From: Bacteroidales bacterium
GTDB taxonomy: Bacteria; Bacteroidota; Bacteroidia; Bacteroidales; UBA932
Reading direction: 5' to 3'
Assembly (NCBI GenBank): GCA_017415715.1
Contig: JAFQFD010000017.1
Coordinates: forward strand, 1 to 52,367
Length of the DNA: 52,367 nt
The translations under genes and the position numbers were made by a program. Below are positions 18,473 to 26,443 of the stretch, one piece after another; within the stretch, counting starts at the first letter, position 1, and every line of letters begins with the position of its first letter. The notes under the pieces are model-generated. The model had not been told where the DNA came from. It saw only the letters and a program-made list of their open reading frames with translations, and made no database searches.

Positions 18473-19864
18473 ATGAGCCTGTTTTCGTTTTATAGAATAA
18501 GCAAGCCGTCGAAGGAAACCGTTCCGCAGGATCAGGTCGACTCTACATATAAGTCACTCAGGAGCAAGACATTCTGGGGGGCGACGATTGCATATAGTCT
18601 GTATTATGTGTGCAGGATGAGCATCAATGTGGTCAAGCAGCCGCTCATAGATGAGGGTGTGCTGACTGCCGGTGAACTCGGTCTGGTGGGCTCGGCGCTG
18701 CTTTTCGTCTATGCTGTGGGCAAGTTCATGAACGGCTTCATTGCCGATTACTGCAACATCCGCCGTTTCATGGCGACCGGTCTTTTCATCTCGGCCATAG
18801 CCAACCTGCTGCTCGGTGTCCTGGGCCTTTTCCAGAGCATGATACCTTCCGTGGTCATATTCATCGGATTCGCAGTGCTCTGGGGTATCAACGGATGGAT
18901 GCAGTCCATGGGCTCGGCCCCGGGGGTCATAAGCCTGTCAAGGTGGTTCCCTCAGTCCAAGAGAGGCTCATACTACAGTCTTTTCAGTACGAGTCCATAT
19001 ATCGGAGAGTTCATATCGTATAATGTGCTCGCGCTTGTTGTGGGCTGGCTGGGCTGGCAGTCAGGCTTCATTGCCGCTGCCCTGGCAGGCCTCATCGGCA
19101 CGGCCTTGATACTTTTCTTCGTGTCGGATACTCCTGAAAGCAAGGGACTTCCGTCAGTGCAGGTGCTTTCCGGCGAGGAGGTCACCAAGGCCGACAAGAC
19201 CCCGACCAGGGAGCTTCAGAAGATGATCCTGAAGCATCCGGGAATATGGGTCATCGCCCTGTCAAGCGCATTCATATACATAACGAAATATGCCATAGCC
19301 GGCTGGGGCGTGCTCTTCCTGCAGAAGCAGCACGGATTCAGCCTCGAGGAGGCCTCTCAGGTGATAGCCTTCTCGGCCATCTTCGGAGTGCTGGGGACAG
19401 TGCTTGCGGGGTGGCTGTCCGATACTATCTTCAAGAGCGACAGGGTCAAGCCTGCAATTCTATCCGGAATTTTGAGCAGTCTGTCCCTCTTTCTCTTTCT
19501 GTTCGTCGGAGGTGGCTTTGTCATGAACATCTTTTATGTATCTTTGTTCAGTCTGTCGGTCGGTGTGCTATATTGCATAGTCGCAGGGCTGATGGCGGTA
19601 GACATAGTGCCAAGGAAGGCTACGGGAGCGGCGCTCGGCGTGGTGGGAATATCAAGCTACATAGCAGCCGGTCTGCAGGACATAATAAGCGGATACCTCA
19701 TCCAGGGCTACACCCAGGTGGTCGACGGAGTGGATACCTACAACTTCATCCCGGTGTCATGGTTCTGGGTGGCGGCATCCATAGTATCCTTCGTCCTCCC
19801 GGTAATGAACTGGAAAAAGATGAAGTCTGACCGGGCTTCATCAAGTTATGAAAATCAAGACTGA
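18473..19864 (+). CDS. MFS transporter, organophosphate:phosphate antiporter (GlpT/UhpT) family
   Basis: A 463-residue, 12-helix inner-membrane carrier. The stretch SKTFWGATIAYSLYYVCRMSINVVKQPL and the following EGVLTAGELGLVGSALLFVYAVGKFMNGFIAD are typical of the OPA family, which exchanges glycerol-3-phosphate, hexose phosphates or phosphoglycerates for phosphate. The substrate is not determinable. It has its own promoter. The neighbouring malQ suggests sugar-phosphate traffic, but the 363-base repeat-rich gap separates them. Confidence 0.87.
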   Translation: MSLFSFYRISKPSKETVPQDQVDSTYKSLRSKTFWGATIAYSLYYVCRMSINVVKQPLIDEGVLTAGELGLVGSALLFVYAVGKFMNGFIADYCNIRRFMATGLFISAIANLLLGVLGLFQSMIPSVVIFIGFAVLWGINGWMQSMGSAPGVISLSRWFPQSKRGSYYSLFSTSPYIGEFISYNVLALVVGWLGWQSGFIAAALAGLIGTALILFFVSDTPESKGLPSVQVLSGEEVTKADKTPTRELQKMILKHPGIWVIALSSAFIYITKYAIAGWGVLFLQKQHGFSLEEASQVIAFSAIFGVLGTVLAGWLSDTIFKSDRVKPAILSGILSSLSLFLFLFVGGGFVMNIFYVSLFSLSVGVLYCIVAGLMAVDIVPRKATGAALGVVGISSYIAAGLQDIISGYLIQGYTQVVDGVDTYNFIPVSWFWVAASIVSFVLPVMNWKKMKSDRASSSYENQD

Positions 19865-19899
19865 TTTTCGTGACCGGCCCGGGCAGGGCCGAAATCCAG

Positions 19900-20150
19900 T
19901 TTGTCCACAGAAATGGAAGGTTTGGTGGACAAACATACATAAAAAACAGACTTGTCCACGGAAACACCTCCCTCCGTGGATAAGAACGGCAAAAAGTCAT
20001 TGTTGTCCACGGAAACAGCAGTTCTGGTGGACAAAGGGTAAAAAGAACCAGATAAACAGACACAAGACATATACAATCGACCCTTAGAACGGAGTGAAGG
20101 TAAGTCCCTTCCCCGAGGGAAGGGATTTAGGGAAGGGGTAACGTGGACAA
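19900..20150. repeat. Cluster of TTGTCCAC motifs in three hairpins plus a single copy
   Basis: Seven copies of TTGTCCAC or TTATCCAC lie here: forward at 19901, 19952 and 20003, reverse at 19924, 19975, 20026 and 20142 (9-base windows). The first six form three convergent pairs with exact 51-base steps, each able to fold into a stem (12 bp with one wobble for the middle pair). The motifs differ from the DnaA box TTATCCACA by one or two bases. The gap 19865-20227 also holds a TCCCTTCC / GGAAGGGA hairpin (20105-20125) and a 26-bp direct repeat (20044-20069 and 20182-20207). No gene is visible. Confidence 0.75.
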
Positions 20151-20227
20151 GGTTTCATATGCCTGTACAACCCTGAAACAGAGAACCAGATAAACAGACA
20201 CAAGACAAAACAAATAACTTATATAAT

Positions 20228-22630
20228 ATGAAACTCAACGTAAGTATCGAATACAGAACAAACTGGGGCGAGATGATCGTCCTCTGTATTGGTGGAAAGC
20301 GTTACCAGCTGACATATACTTCAGAGGGCCTCTGGGAGGGCGAAATCGCCCGTGTAAACATAGAGAAGTCTGCTGAATACAGCTACGAGGTGGTACGCGA
20401 CGGACTCACAGTGCGCACAGAGTGGAAGAAGCATACACTTGTCCTTCCTGAAGGCGTGGAGCCAAAGGCGCTCACAGTCTATGACAGATGGATCGACCGT
20501 CCTGAGGACTCTCCATTCTATTCATCAGCATTCACATCAGCCATATTCGGCAGACCTGCAGAGAAGGCAAAGAAGGCTCCTAAGGGTGCCAATGTGCTCA
20601 TACAGGTGGCTGCACCTGCGCTCAGACCTAATGAGGTCCTCGCGCTGGCAGGCAGCGGCAAAGCCCTCAAGGACTGGACAAAGGTCGTTCCTTTCGACGG
20701 CTCGAACTTCCCTGTATGGACACTCGCTCTCAATGTGACCGAGCCATTTGCATACAAGATCGTGATTGCAGACAAGAACTCGCTCGAGCCTCTGGCTTGG
20801 GAGAGCGGCGAGAACAGATGGTTCGCGGCGCTTCCTCAGAAGGATGAGCTCGTGGTTGAGGCAGACCTCAAGGTGAACTTCGAGGGAAGGGCATGGAGAG
20901 GAGCCGGCACGGCGATCCCTGTGTTCTCTCTCCGCAGTGAGGATGACTTCGGAGTAGGTGAGTTCTATGATCTCAAGAAGATGGTGGACTGGGCAGCAGA
21001 GACAGGCCAGAGCGTTCTCCAGCTCCTTCCGATCAACGACACCACAATGCTCCACACATGGGAGGATTCATATCCATACAACCCTAACTCGACCTTTGCG
21101 CTTCACCCTCAGTTCCTGCACCTTCCTGCAGTGGGAGTGAAGGAGGATGAGGCATACAAGGCTCTCCAGGCCGAGCTCAACGCTCTTGAGCAGATCGACT
21201 ACGAGCGCGTGAACAACGCCAAGCTCGAGCTCCTGCACAAGGCATTCGACAAGACATTCAAGAAGCTCTCATCCACAAAAAGCTATCAGAACTTTGTGGA
21301 CTCTAACGCTCACTGGCTTCTCCCATACGCTGCATTCTGTGTCCTCCGTGACCTTAACGGCACTCCGGACTTCTCGCAGTGGAAGGGATATGCAAAATAC
21401 AACAAGAAGAAGGTTGCAGCTTTCTGCGAGGAGCACAAGGCGGAGATCGATTTCTGGTGCTTCGTTCAGTATCACCTTGACCTTCAGCTCTCTGAGGTGT
21501 GCAAGTATGCTCACTCTCGTGGCGTGATCTTCAAGGGTGACCTTCCTATCGGCATCAGCCGCACCAGTGTTGACGCATGGCTCTATCCTGAGCTCTTCCA
21601 TATGGATTCTCAGGCGGGAGCACCACCTGATGCATTCTCGGCAGACGGTCAGAACTGGGGCTTCCCTACATACAACTGGGAGAAGATGGCAGAGGACGAC
21701 TTCGCATGGTGGAAGTCTCGTCTGGCTAAGATGTCGGAGTACTTCGACGCATTCCGCATCGACCATATCCTCGGATTCTTCCGCATCTGGGAGATTCCTC
21801 TCTGGACAAAGAGCGGCCTTAACGGCTACTTCAACCCGGCACTCCCTTATCCTGCTCACGAGCTTGCGTCACAGGGCTTCGACGTGACCAACTTCGACCT
21901 CTTCATGGAGGATCCGCGCAAGACCGGTCACTATCATCCTAAGATCGGCGCGAAGGCTACCCAGGGCTATCAGTGGCTGGACGCATATCGCCGTGCGGCG
22001 TTCGACCGTCTCTATGACGACTTCTTCTACCGTCGCAACAATGAGTTCTGGAAGGACAAGGCCATGCAGAAGCTTCCTGCACTTCTTGACTCTACAGGAA
22101 TGCTCGCATGCGGTGAGGACCTCGGAATGATCCCGGCAACAGTGCCTCAGGTGATGTCTGACCTCAGGATCCTCTCTCTCGAGATCCAGCGTATGCCAAA
22201 GTCGGTAGAGGAGACATTCGCACATCCTGCAAACTATCCATATCTGTCAGTATGTACGACATCAACTCACGACATGAACCCGATCCGCGCATGGTGGGAG
22301 GAAGACCGTCAGGTGACTGAGCAGTTCTGGCATATGATCCTCGGAAACCAGGGCGACGCGCCATATTTCTGCGAACCATGGATCTGCCGCCAGATCCTCG
22401 ACCAGCACCTCTGGTCACCGGCAATGCTCACAGTCCTTCCGCTTCAGGACTGGCTCTCGATGGACGGAGCGCTCCGCCGCCTCAACCCTAACGACGAGCG
22501 CATCAACGTGCCTGCGAACTCACGCCACTACTGGCGCTACCGCATGCACCTGACTCTCGAGCAGCTCGCTGCAGCCAAGGAGTTCAACACAACCCTCGCC
22601 GACATGATCGCGGCAAGCGGCCGTCGCTAG
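20228..22630 (+). CDS. malQ: 4-alpha-glucanotransferase (amylomaltase), GH77 with two N-terminal CBM20 domains
   Basis: An 800-residue cytoplasmic enzyme without signal peptide that disproportionates maltooligosaccharides and releases glucose. Two CBM20-like domains at about 1-95 and 125-235 precede the GH77 domain, as in plant DPE2. Catalytic residues are read as Asp512 in FRIDH, Glu630 in CGEDLG and Asp682 in THDMN. The codons are strongly biased (many CTC, CGC, ATC), suggesting high expression. It stands at the left end of the starch locus and is convergent with the two-component genes. Confidence 0.94.
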   Translation: MKLNVSIEYRTNWGEMIVLCIGGKRYQLTYTSEGLWEGEIARVNIEKSAEYSYEVVRDGLTVRTEWKKHTLVLPEGVEPKALTVYDRWIDRPEDSPFYSSAFTSAIFGRPAEKAKKAPKGANVLIQVAAPALRPNEVLALAGSGKALKDWTKVVPFDGSNFPVWTLALNVTEPFAYKIVIADKNSLEPLAWESGENRWFAALPQKDELVVEADLKVNFEGRAWRGAGTAIPVFSLRSEDDFGVGEFYDLKKMVDWAAETGQSVLQLLPINDTTMLHTWEDSYPYNPNSTFALHPQFLHLPAVGVKEDEAYKALQAELNALEQIDYERVNNAKLELLHKAFDKTFKKLSSTKSYQNFVDSNAHWLLPYAAFCVLRDLNGTPDFSQWKGYAKYNKKKVAAFCEEHKAEIDFWCFVQYHLDLQLSEVCKYAHSRGVIFKGDLPIGISRTSVDAWLYPELFHMDSQAGAPPDAFSADGQNWGFPTYNWEKMAEDDFAWWKSRLAKMSEYFDAFRIDHILGFFRIWEIPLWTKSGLNGYFNPALPYPAHELASQGFDVTNFDLFMEDPRKTGHYHPKIGAKATQGYQWLDAYRRAAFDRLYDDFFYRRNNEFWKDKAMQKLPALLDSTGMLACGEDLGMIPATVPQVMSDLRILSLEIQRMPKSVEETFAHPANYPYLSVCTTSTHDMNPIRAWWEEDRQVTEQFWHMILGNQGDAPYFCEPWICRQILDQHLWSPAMLTVLPLQDWLSMDGALRRLNPNDERINVPANSRHYWRYRMHLTLEQLAAAKEFNTTLADMIAASGRR

Positions 22631-22671
22631 AAAAGTGGCGGATAAGTTACTGACAATCATTGTGTTATAAT

Positions 22672-22705
22672 ATGGTGCGTGCTCCCCATGGGGAGCACGC
22701 ACCAT
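22672..22705. repeat. Perfect 34-bp palindrome, intergenic repeat copy R3
   Basis: A perfect palindrome centred on GGGGAGCACGCACC and its complement, flanked by imperfect inverted arms (AAGTTACTGAC at about 22645 and, in reverse complement, AAGTCATTGAC from the right). It lies between the convergent malQ and response-regulator genes and would make a strong bidirectional hairpin there. It is the same family as 395-424 and 41978-42007. Confidence 0.8.
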
Positions 22706-22742
22706 ATGGTAATGTGTTGGCGGTCAATGACTTAGTTGCCAT

Positions 22743-23504
22743 TTATTTTTCCAGCCATTCCAGGAAGTCGTCCACTCGGGAGCGGCTTACCGTCATTTCA
22801 AACGAAGGTTCCGGGTTTGCGATTATGCGCAGGCGGCCTGCCTGCTTGATGATGCTCTTGATCGCCTGCATCGACACCACGCAGCTGCGTGACACTCTGA
22901 AGAAGTTTGCAGGGTTGAGTTCCTCACTGATGACATCAAGAGACGAGTCTATGATGTATTTCTTCTCGCCGAATGTAACGAGGTAGTTGTTCTTCTCCTC
23001 GGAATAAACATATGCTATGTCTTCCGTGCGTATCGGAATGATGCGGTCGTTGAAGCGTATGATGTATCTTTCCTTGTATTCCTTGCGAGGCTCCTGCATG
23101 CTGCCCATGGCCTTTGCAAGGGCTTCTATGTCTATCTGACCGCCGCTCATCCTGCATCTTGCGACGGCCCTCTTGAGGGCGGCCGGGTCGATCGGCTTGA
23201 GCAGGTAGTCCACGCTTCCTGCCTCGAAGGCCTTCAATGCATAACTGTCATATGCCGTGGTCATTATGACCTTGGCGTTGACGTTGACCTGTCTGAATAT
23301 CTCAAAGCATACGCCGTCAGACAGCTCGACATCCATGAAGATGATGTCGGCGCTGTTGGCCGGCTCCTTCAGCCATGCTACCGTACTTTTTACGGATGTG
23401 GTGGTCCCAACGACCTGCATGTCAGGGAAATGCTGGGTCAACACGCGGATCAGGCTCTTCTGCGCCATGATCTCATCTTCCACTATCAGGACTTTTGTTG
23501 CCAT
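22743..23504 (-). CDS. LytTR-family response regulator
   Basis: A 253-residue regulator. The receiver domain (1-120) has the acidic pair in VEDE, phospho-acceptor Asp58 in FMDVEL and Lys103 in LLKPID. A LytTR DNA-binding domain follows (about 145-250; ERYIIRFNDRIIPIRTEDIAYVYSEEKNN, then FFRVSRSCVVSMQAI). LytTR domains bind direct repeats of about 9-10 bp spaced by two helical turns, and such repeats are found at 24951-25002 and 42059-42110. Four bases separate it from its kinase gene. No SusR-like regulator is present in the window. Confidence 0.93.
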   Translation of the reverse strand: MATKVLIVEDEIMAQKSLIRVLTQHFPDMQVVGTTTSVKSTVAWLKEPANSADIIFMDVELSDGVCFEIFRQVNVNAKVIMTTAYDSYALKAFEAGSVDYLLKPIDPAALKRAVARCRMSGGQIDIEALAKAMGSMQEPRKEYKERYIIRFNDRIIPIRTEDIAYVYSEEKNNYLVTFGEKKYIIDSSLDVISEELNPANFFRVSRSCVVSMQAIKSIIKQAGRLRIIANPEPSFEMTVSRSRVDDFLEWLEK

Positions 23505-23508
23505 ATCT

Positions 23509-24891
23509 TTAAAGCAGAGGTAATGTTACACAATATTCCTTGTCTGTCTGCAGTATGCCGATCTCCTTGCCGGAGAGGTCCAGATACTGCTGTCTTATGT
23601 ATTTCTGACCCAATCCTGTGGATGGGTTTCTTGTCACTTTCGGCACAATGTTGTTGCTTACCGAGATCTCGTCACCGTCAACTTTGACGCTGATGTGCAG
23701 CGGATTGTCTGCCGTTACGGCGTTGTGCTTGGTCGCATTCTCGATCAGCAGCTGGAGCGAGCACGGGAGCACAAACCTTGCCATCATGTCTTCCGGCACG
23801 TCTATCTCCACCTCGAAGCCTTCAGGGAATCTCACTTTCAGCAGGTCTACATACAGACCGACGAAAACGAGCTCTTCGTGCAGCGGCACGAGGTCCTCGT
23901 CCTCGCTCTTGAGCATATATCTGTATATGCCGGCGAGTTTGTGTATATATGTGCTTGCCTGCTCGGTCTTCTCCTCGCACACGAGGCAGTCCAGGATGTT
24001 GAGGGAGTTGAACAGGAAGTGCGGATTGACCTGCCTCTTGAGCTTGAGATATCTGTATTGGGCCATGTTGGCCGCCTCTCTCTGCCTGTTCATTTCGTCG
24101 CGTGAGGTGAGGGCGTAGTTTATTATATATACTATGCAGTATACTGTGATCTGAGCCAGGATTGAGACGGTCAGCAGAATGCCGAGGTTTTCGCTGCCGC
24201 CCTGCTTTATGTTGAACGGTATGCCCAGGCCGACGATAAGCGCTTCAATGAGGGAAGCAATCACCATGAAGCCTATGAATATCAGTGTGTTGCCCCAAAT
24301 CGGCGTGCGCTCGCGGATCTGCCCGGCATATCTGATATACAGGATGTTGAGGCAGGTGAGAATGATGAGTCCGACGGTGTTCGAAAGGACCTTTCCGGTC
24401 ATGTCAAGAATATAGTCGGTCTCGAAGGACTCGCGCGAGAAGAACAGCACTATGAGGATTCGGATCACGAAGATGCCTCCGGCAGCGAGGAGGATCCATC
24501 GGATGTATGAAGTCGACAGGGTATGACCATCTGAATTGCTTTGCCTGAATATCTTGGTGATGGCCACTATGCTCCATCCGAGTACTTCGGTGGTGACGGC
24601 TGTCGAGAGCGCGTGTACAACATATGGAGACTGGAATATGAGCTCGAAAATGCTCGCTCCGAGCGTACCCATGAGGTATCCGATGATGTTTCCTACTATG
24701 ATTACTGCTGCCGTGAACTCGATGCTGACCTGCTTCTTGTAGCATATCAGCAGAGACATCGCCATCGTCAGCACGGTAAGCAGCAGTTCGTCGCCGACTC
24801 CCGCTATGCGGCAGATCAGCGCGACCGCTGCGTGCAGCAGCGCAAAGATGTGGATGATCCACGACGGACTTATGTTCCTGATACCCCTCAT
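23509..24891 (-). CDS. LytS-type sensor histidine kinase
   Basis: A 460-residue kinase with about seven or eight hydrophobic helices (residues 10-260), a short coiled stretch, and a His_kinase domain with phospho-acceptor His291 in QVNPHFLFNSLN, N-box LLIENATKHN and glycine motif STGLGQKYIRQQY. No periplasmic ligand domain is seen, so sensing is probably through the membrane part. The frame is open to 24996, but the ATG at 24891 follows a clear promoter, so it is used. It pairs with the LytTR regulator 4 bases downstream. Confidence 0.92.
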   Translation of the reverse strand: MRGIRNISPSWIIHIFALLHAAVALICRIAGVGDELLLTVLTMAMSLLICYKKQVSIEFTAAVIIVGNIIGYLMGTLGASIFELIFQSPYVVHALSTAVTTEVLGWSIVAITKIFRQSNSDGHTLSTSYIRWILLAAGGIFVIRILIVLFFSRESFETDYILDMTGKVLSNTVGLIILTCLNILYIRYAGQIRERTPIWGNTLIFIGFMVIASLIEALIVGLGIPFNIKQGGSENLGILLTVSILAQITVYCIVYIINYALTSRDEMNRQREAANMAQYRYLKLKRQVNPHFLFNSLNILDCLVCEEKTEQASTYIHKLAGIYRYMLKSEDEDLVPLHEELVFVGLYVDLLKVRFPEGFEVEIDVPEDMMARFVLPCSLQLLIENATKHNAVTADNPLHISVKVDGDEISVSNNIVPKVTRNPSTGLGQKYIRQQYLDLSGKEIGILQTDKEYCVTLPLL

Positions 24892-24910
24892 TTTGTATTC
24901 TTTTGCAGAC

Positions 24911-24941
24911 CAAAAGTAAGAAAAATGCTCCGATTCTCCAA
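24911..24941 (-). promoter_or_regulatory. Promoter of the histidine kinase/response regulator operon
   Basis: On the minus strand: TTG (24941-24939), a 20-base spacer, TACTTTTG (24918-24911), then the ATG at 24891. The triple direct-repeat element at 24951-25002 begins only 9 bases upstream of the -33 part, so the system may regulate itself. Confidence 0.65.
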
Positions 24942-24950
24942 TTTTTGGCT

Positions 24951-25002
24951 CACTTTCATCTCGGAAAACCGACCATTCGTCGGATTCTTCGCACAATTCG
25001 TC
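24951..25002 (+). promoter_or_regulatory. Triple 21-bp-spaced direct repeat, candidate LytTR operator (site A)
   Basis: Three half-sites, CACTTTCATC (24951), ACCATTCGTC (24972) and ACAATTCGTC (24993), start exactly 21 bp apart. The same 52-bp arrangement recurs at 42059-42110 with 40 of 52 positions identical. It lies in the divergent region between the two-component genes and the MFS-susC operon, 86 bp before the MFS start. Binding by the adjacent LytTR protein is inferred from spacing and context. Confidence 0.65.
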
Positions 25003-25087
25003 AAGAGGATTTCGCGCGTCTTATATATAATGATTATTTTAGCAAACATTTATAACACTGAAAATTTGTAACCAAAATCGCTATAAA

Positions 25088-26386
25088 ATGCAAAAAACAA
25101 AACTTACTTTCTGGCAGATGTGGAATATCAGCTTCGGATTTTTCGGAGTTCAGATCGCATATTCCCTTCAGAACGCCAATATCAGCCGTATTTTTGCAAC
25201 GCTTGGCGCAGACCCTCATGACCTGAGCTTCTTCTGGATTCTTCCGCCGCTCATGGGACTGATCGTGCAGCCTCTCGTCGGAAAATACAGCGACAGGACA
25301 TGGAACCGTCTCGGAAGACGTATCCCATACCTCTTCCTCGGTTCGATCATCGCCATCCTCGTGATGTGCATGCTCCCTAATGCAGGAAACTTCGGCCTCG
25401 CAGTGGGCGGCGCGATGACCTTCGGTCTCATCTCGCTCATGCTTCTGGACACATCCATTAACGTTGCGATGCAGCCGTTCAAGATGCTCGTGGGAGACAT
25501 GGTGAACGAGGAGCAGAAGGGCCAGGCATACTCTATCCAGAGCTTCCTCTGTAATGCCGGAAGCCTCGTGGGCTACCTCTTCCCGTTCATCTTCGCGTGG
25601 TTGGGCATCGCGAATGTCGCTCCTGAGGGACAGGTGCCTGACACAGTGAAGTATGCATTCTACATCGGTGCAGCCATCCTCATCCTCTGCGTTCTCTTCA
25701 CAACATTCAAGGTGAAGGAGATGCCTCCGAAGGAATATGCCGAGTTCCATGGCATAGACCCTGAGAAAAAGGAAGCGAAGGCTCCGGGAATGTTCACCCT
25801 CCTCAAGAATGCCCCTAAGACATTCTGGACAGTGGGTGTCGTTCAGTTCTTCTGCTGGGCGGCGTTCCTCTACATGTGGACTTACACCAACGGTGCAATC
25901 GCTGACACCTGCTGGGGCACTACAGACGTGGCTTCAGAAGGCTATCAGGCGGCAGGAAACTGGGTGGGCGTCCTCTTTGCAGTGCAGGCTGTAGGCTCGA
26001 TGCTCTGGGCTTTGGTGATCCCTAAGTTCAAGGATATCAAGGTTGCATATGTTGTCAGCCTCCTCATCGGAGCTGTCGGCTTTGCTTCGGTGTTCTTCAT
26101 CCACAACCAGTATGCTCTCGTATTGTCATTCCTCCTCATCGGAGCTGCATGGGCTGCAATGCTGGCTGTGCCGTTCACACTCCTAACCAACTCACTCTCG
26201 GGTGACCATATCGGCACATACCTCGGCCTCTTCAACGGCACAATCTGCCTTCCGCAGATCGCCGCTGCGGCTTGCGGCGGACTCGTCCTCAAGCTTGTAG
26301 GAGGCGCTCAGGTGAGCATGTTCCTCGTGGCTGCCGTCCTGCTCGTGCTCGGAGCGCTTGCAGTACGCCTTGTAAAGAAAGCTTAA
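25088..26386 (+). CDS. MFS sugar transporter, probable maltose/maltooligosaccharide importer
   Basis: A 432-residue 12-helix inner-membrane carrier. It begins TFWQMWNISFGFFGVQIAYSL and has LPPLMGLIVQPLVGKYSDRT followed by RLGRRIPYL, the loop 2-3 pattern of SLC45/sucrose-transporter-like MFS proteins. As first gene before susC1 it is the likely importer of the maltooligosaccharides or glucose released in the periplasm. The divergent region upstream holds the triple direct repeat. Codon use is strongly biased, as in the susC1 operon. Confidence 0.85.
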   Translation: MQKTKLTFWQMWNISFGFFGVQIAYSLQNANISRIFATLGADPHDLSFFWILPPLMGLIVQPLVGKYSDRTWNRLGRRIPYLFLGSIIAILVMCMLPNAGNFGLAVGGAMTFGLISLMLLDTSINVAMQPFKMLVGDMVNEEQKGQAYSIQSFLCNAGSLVGYLFPFIFAWLGIANVAPEGQVPDTVKYAFYIGAAILILCVLFTTFKVKEMPPKEYAEFHGIDPEKKEAKAPGMFTLLKNAPKTFWTVGVVQFFCWAAFLYMWTYTNGAIADTCWGTTDVASEGYQAAGNWVGVLFAVQAVGSMLWALVIPKFKDIKVAYVVSLLIGAVGFASVFFIHNQYALVLSFLLIGAAWAAMLAVPFTLLTNSLSGDHIGTYLGLFNGTICLPQIAAAACGGLVLKLVGGAQVSMFLVAAVLLVLGALAVRLVKKA

Positions 26387-26443
26387 AGATTTATCTCAAT
26401 AAGTTCAACAATACAAACAATCTACTAACCAAACAAAATTCTT

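Noticed and set aside
19900-20150. Chromosomal origin of replication
   Set aside because: The DnaA-like motifs are suggestive, but there is no dnaA or other origin-linked gene, no AT-rich unwinding stretch was evident, and the hairpin spacing fits a repeat family equally well. It is kept only as a finding to test.
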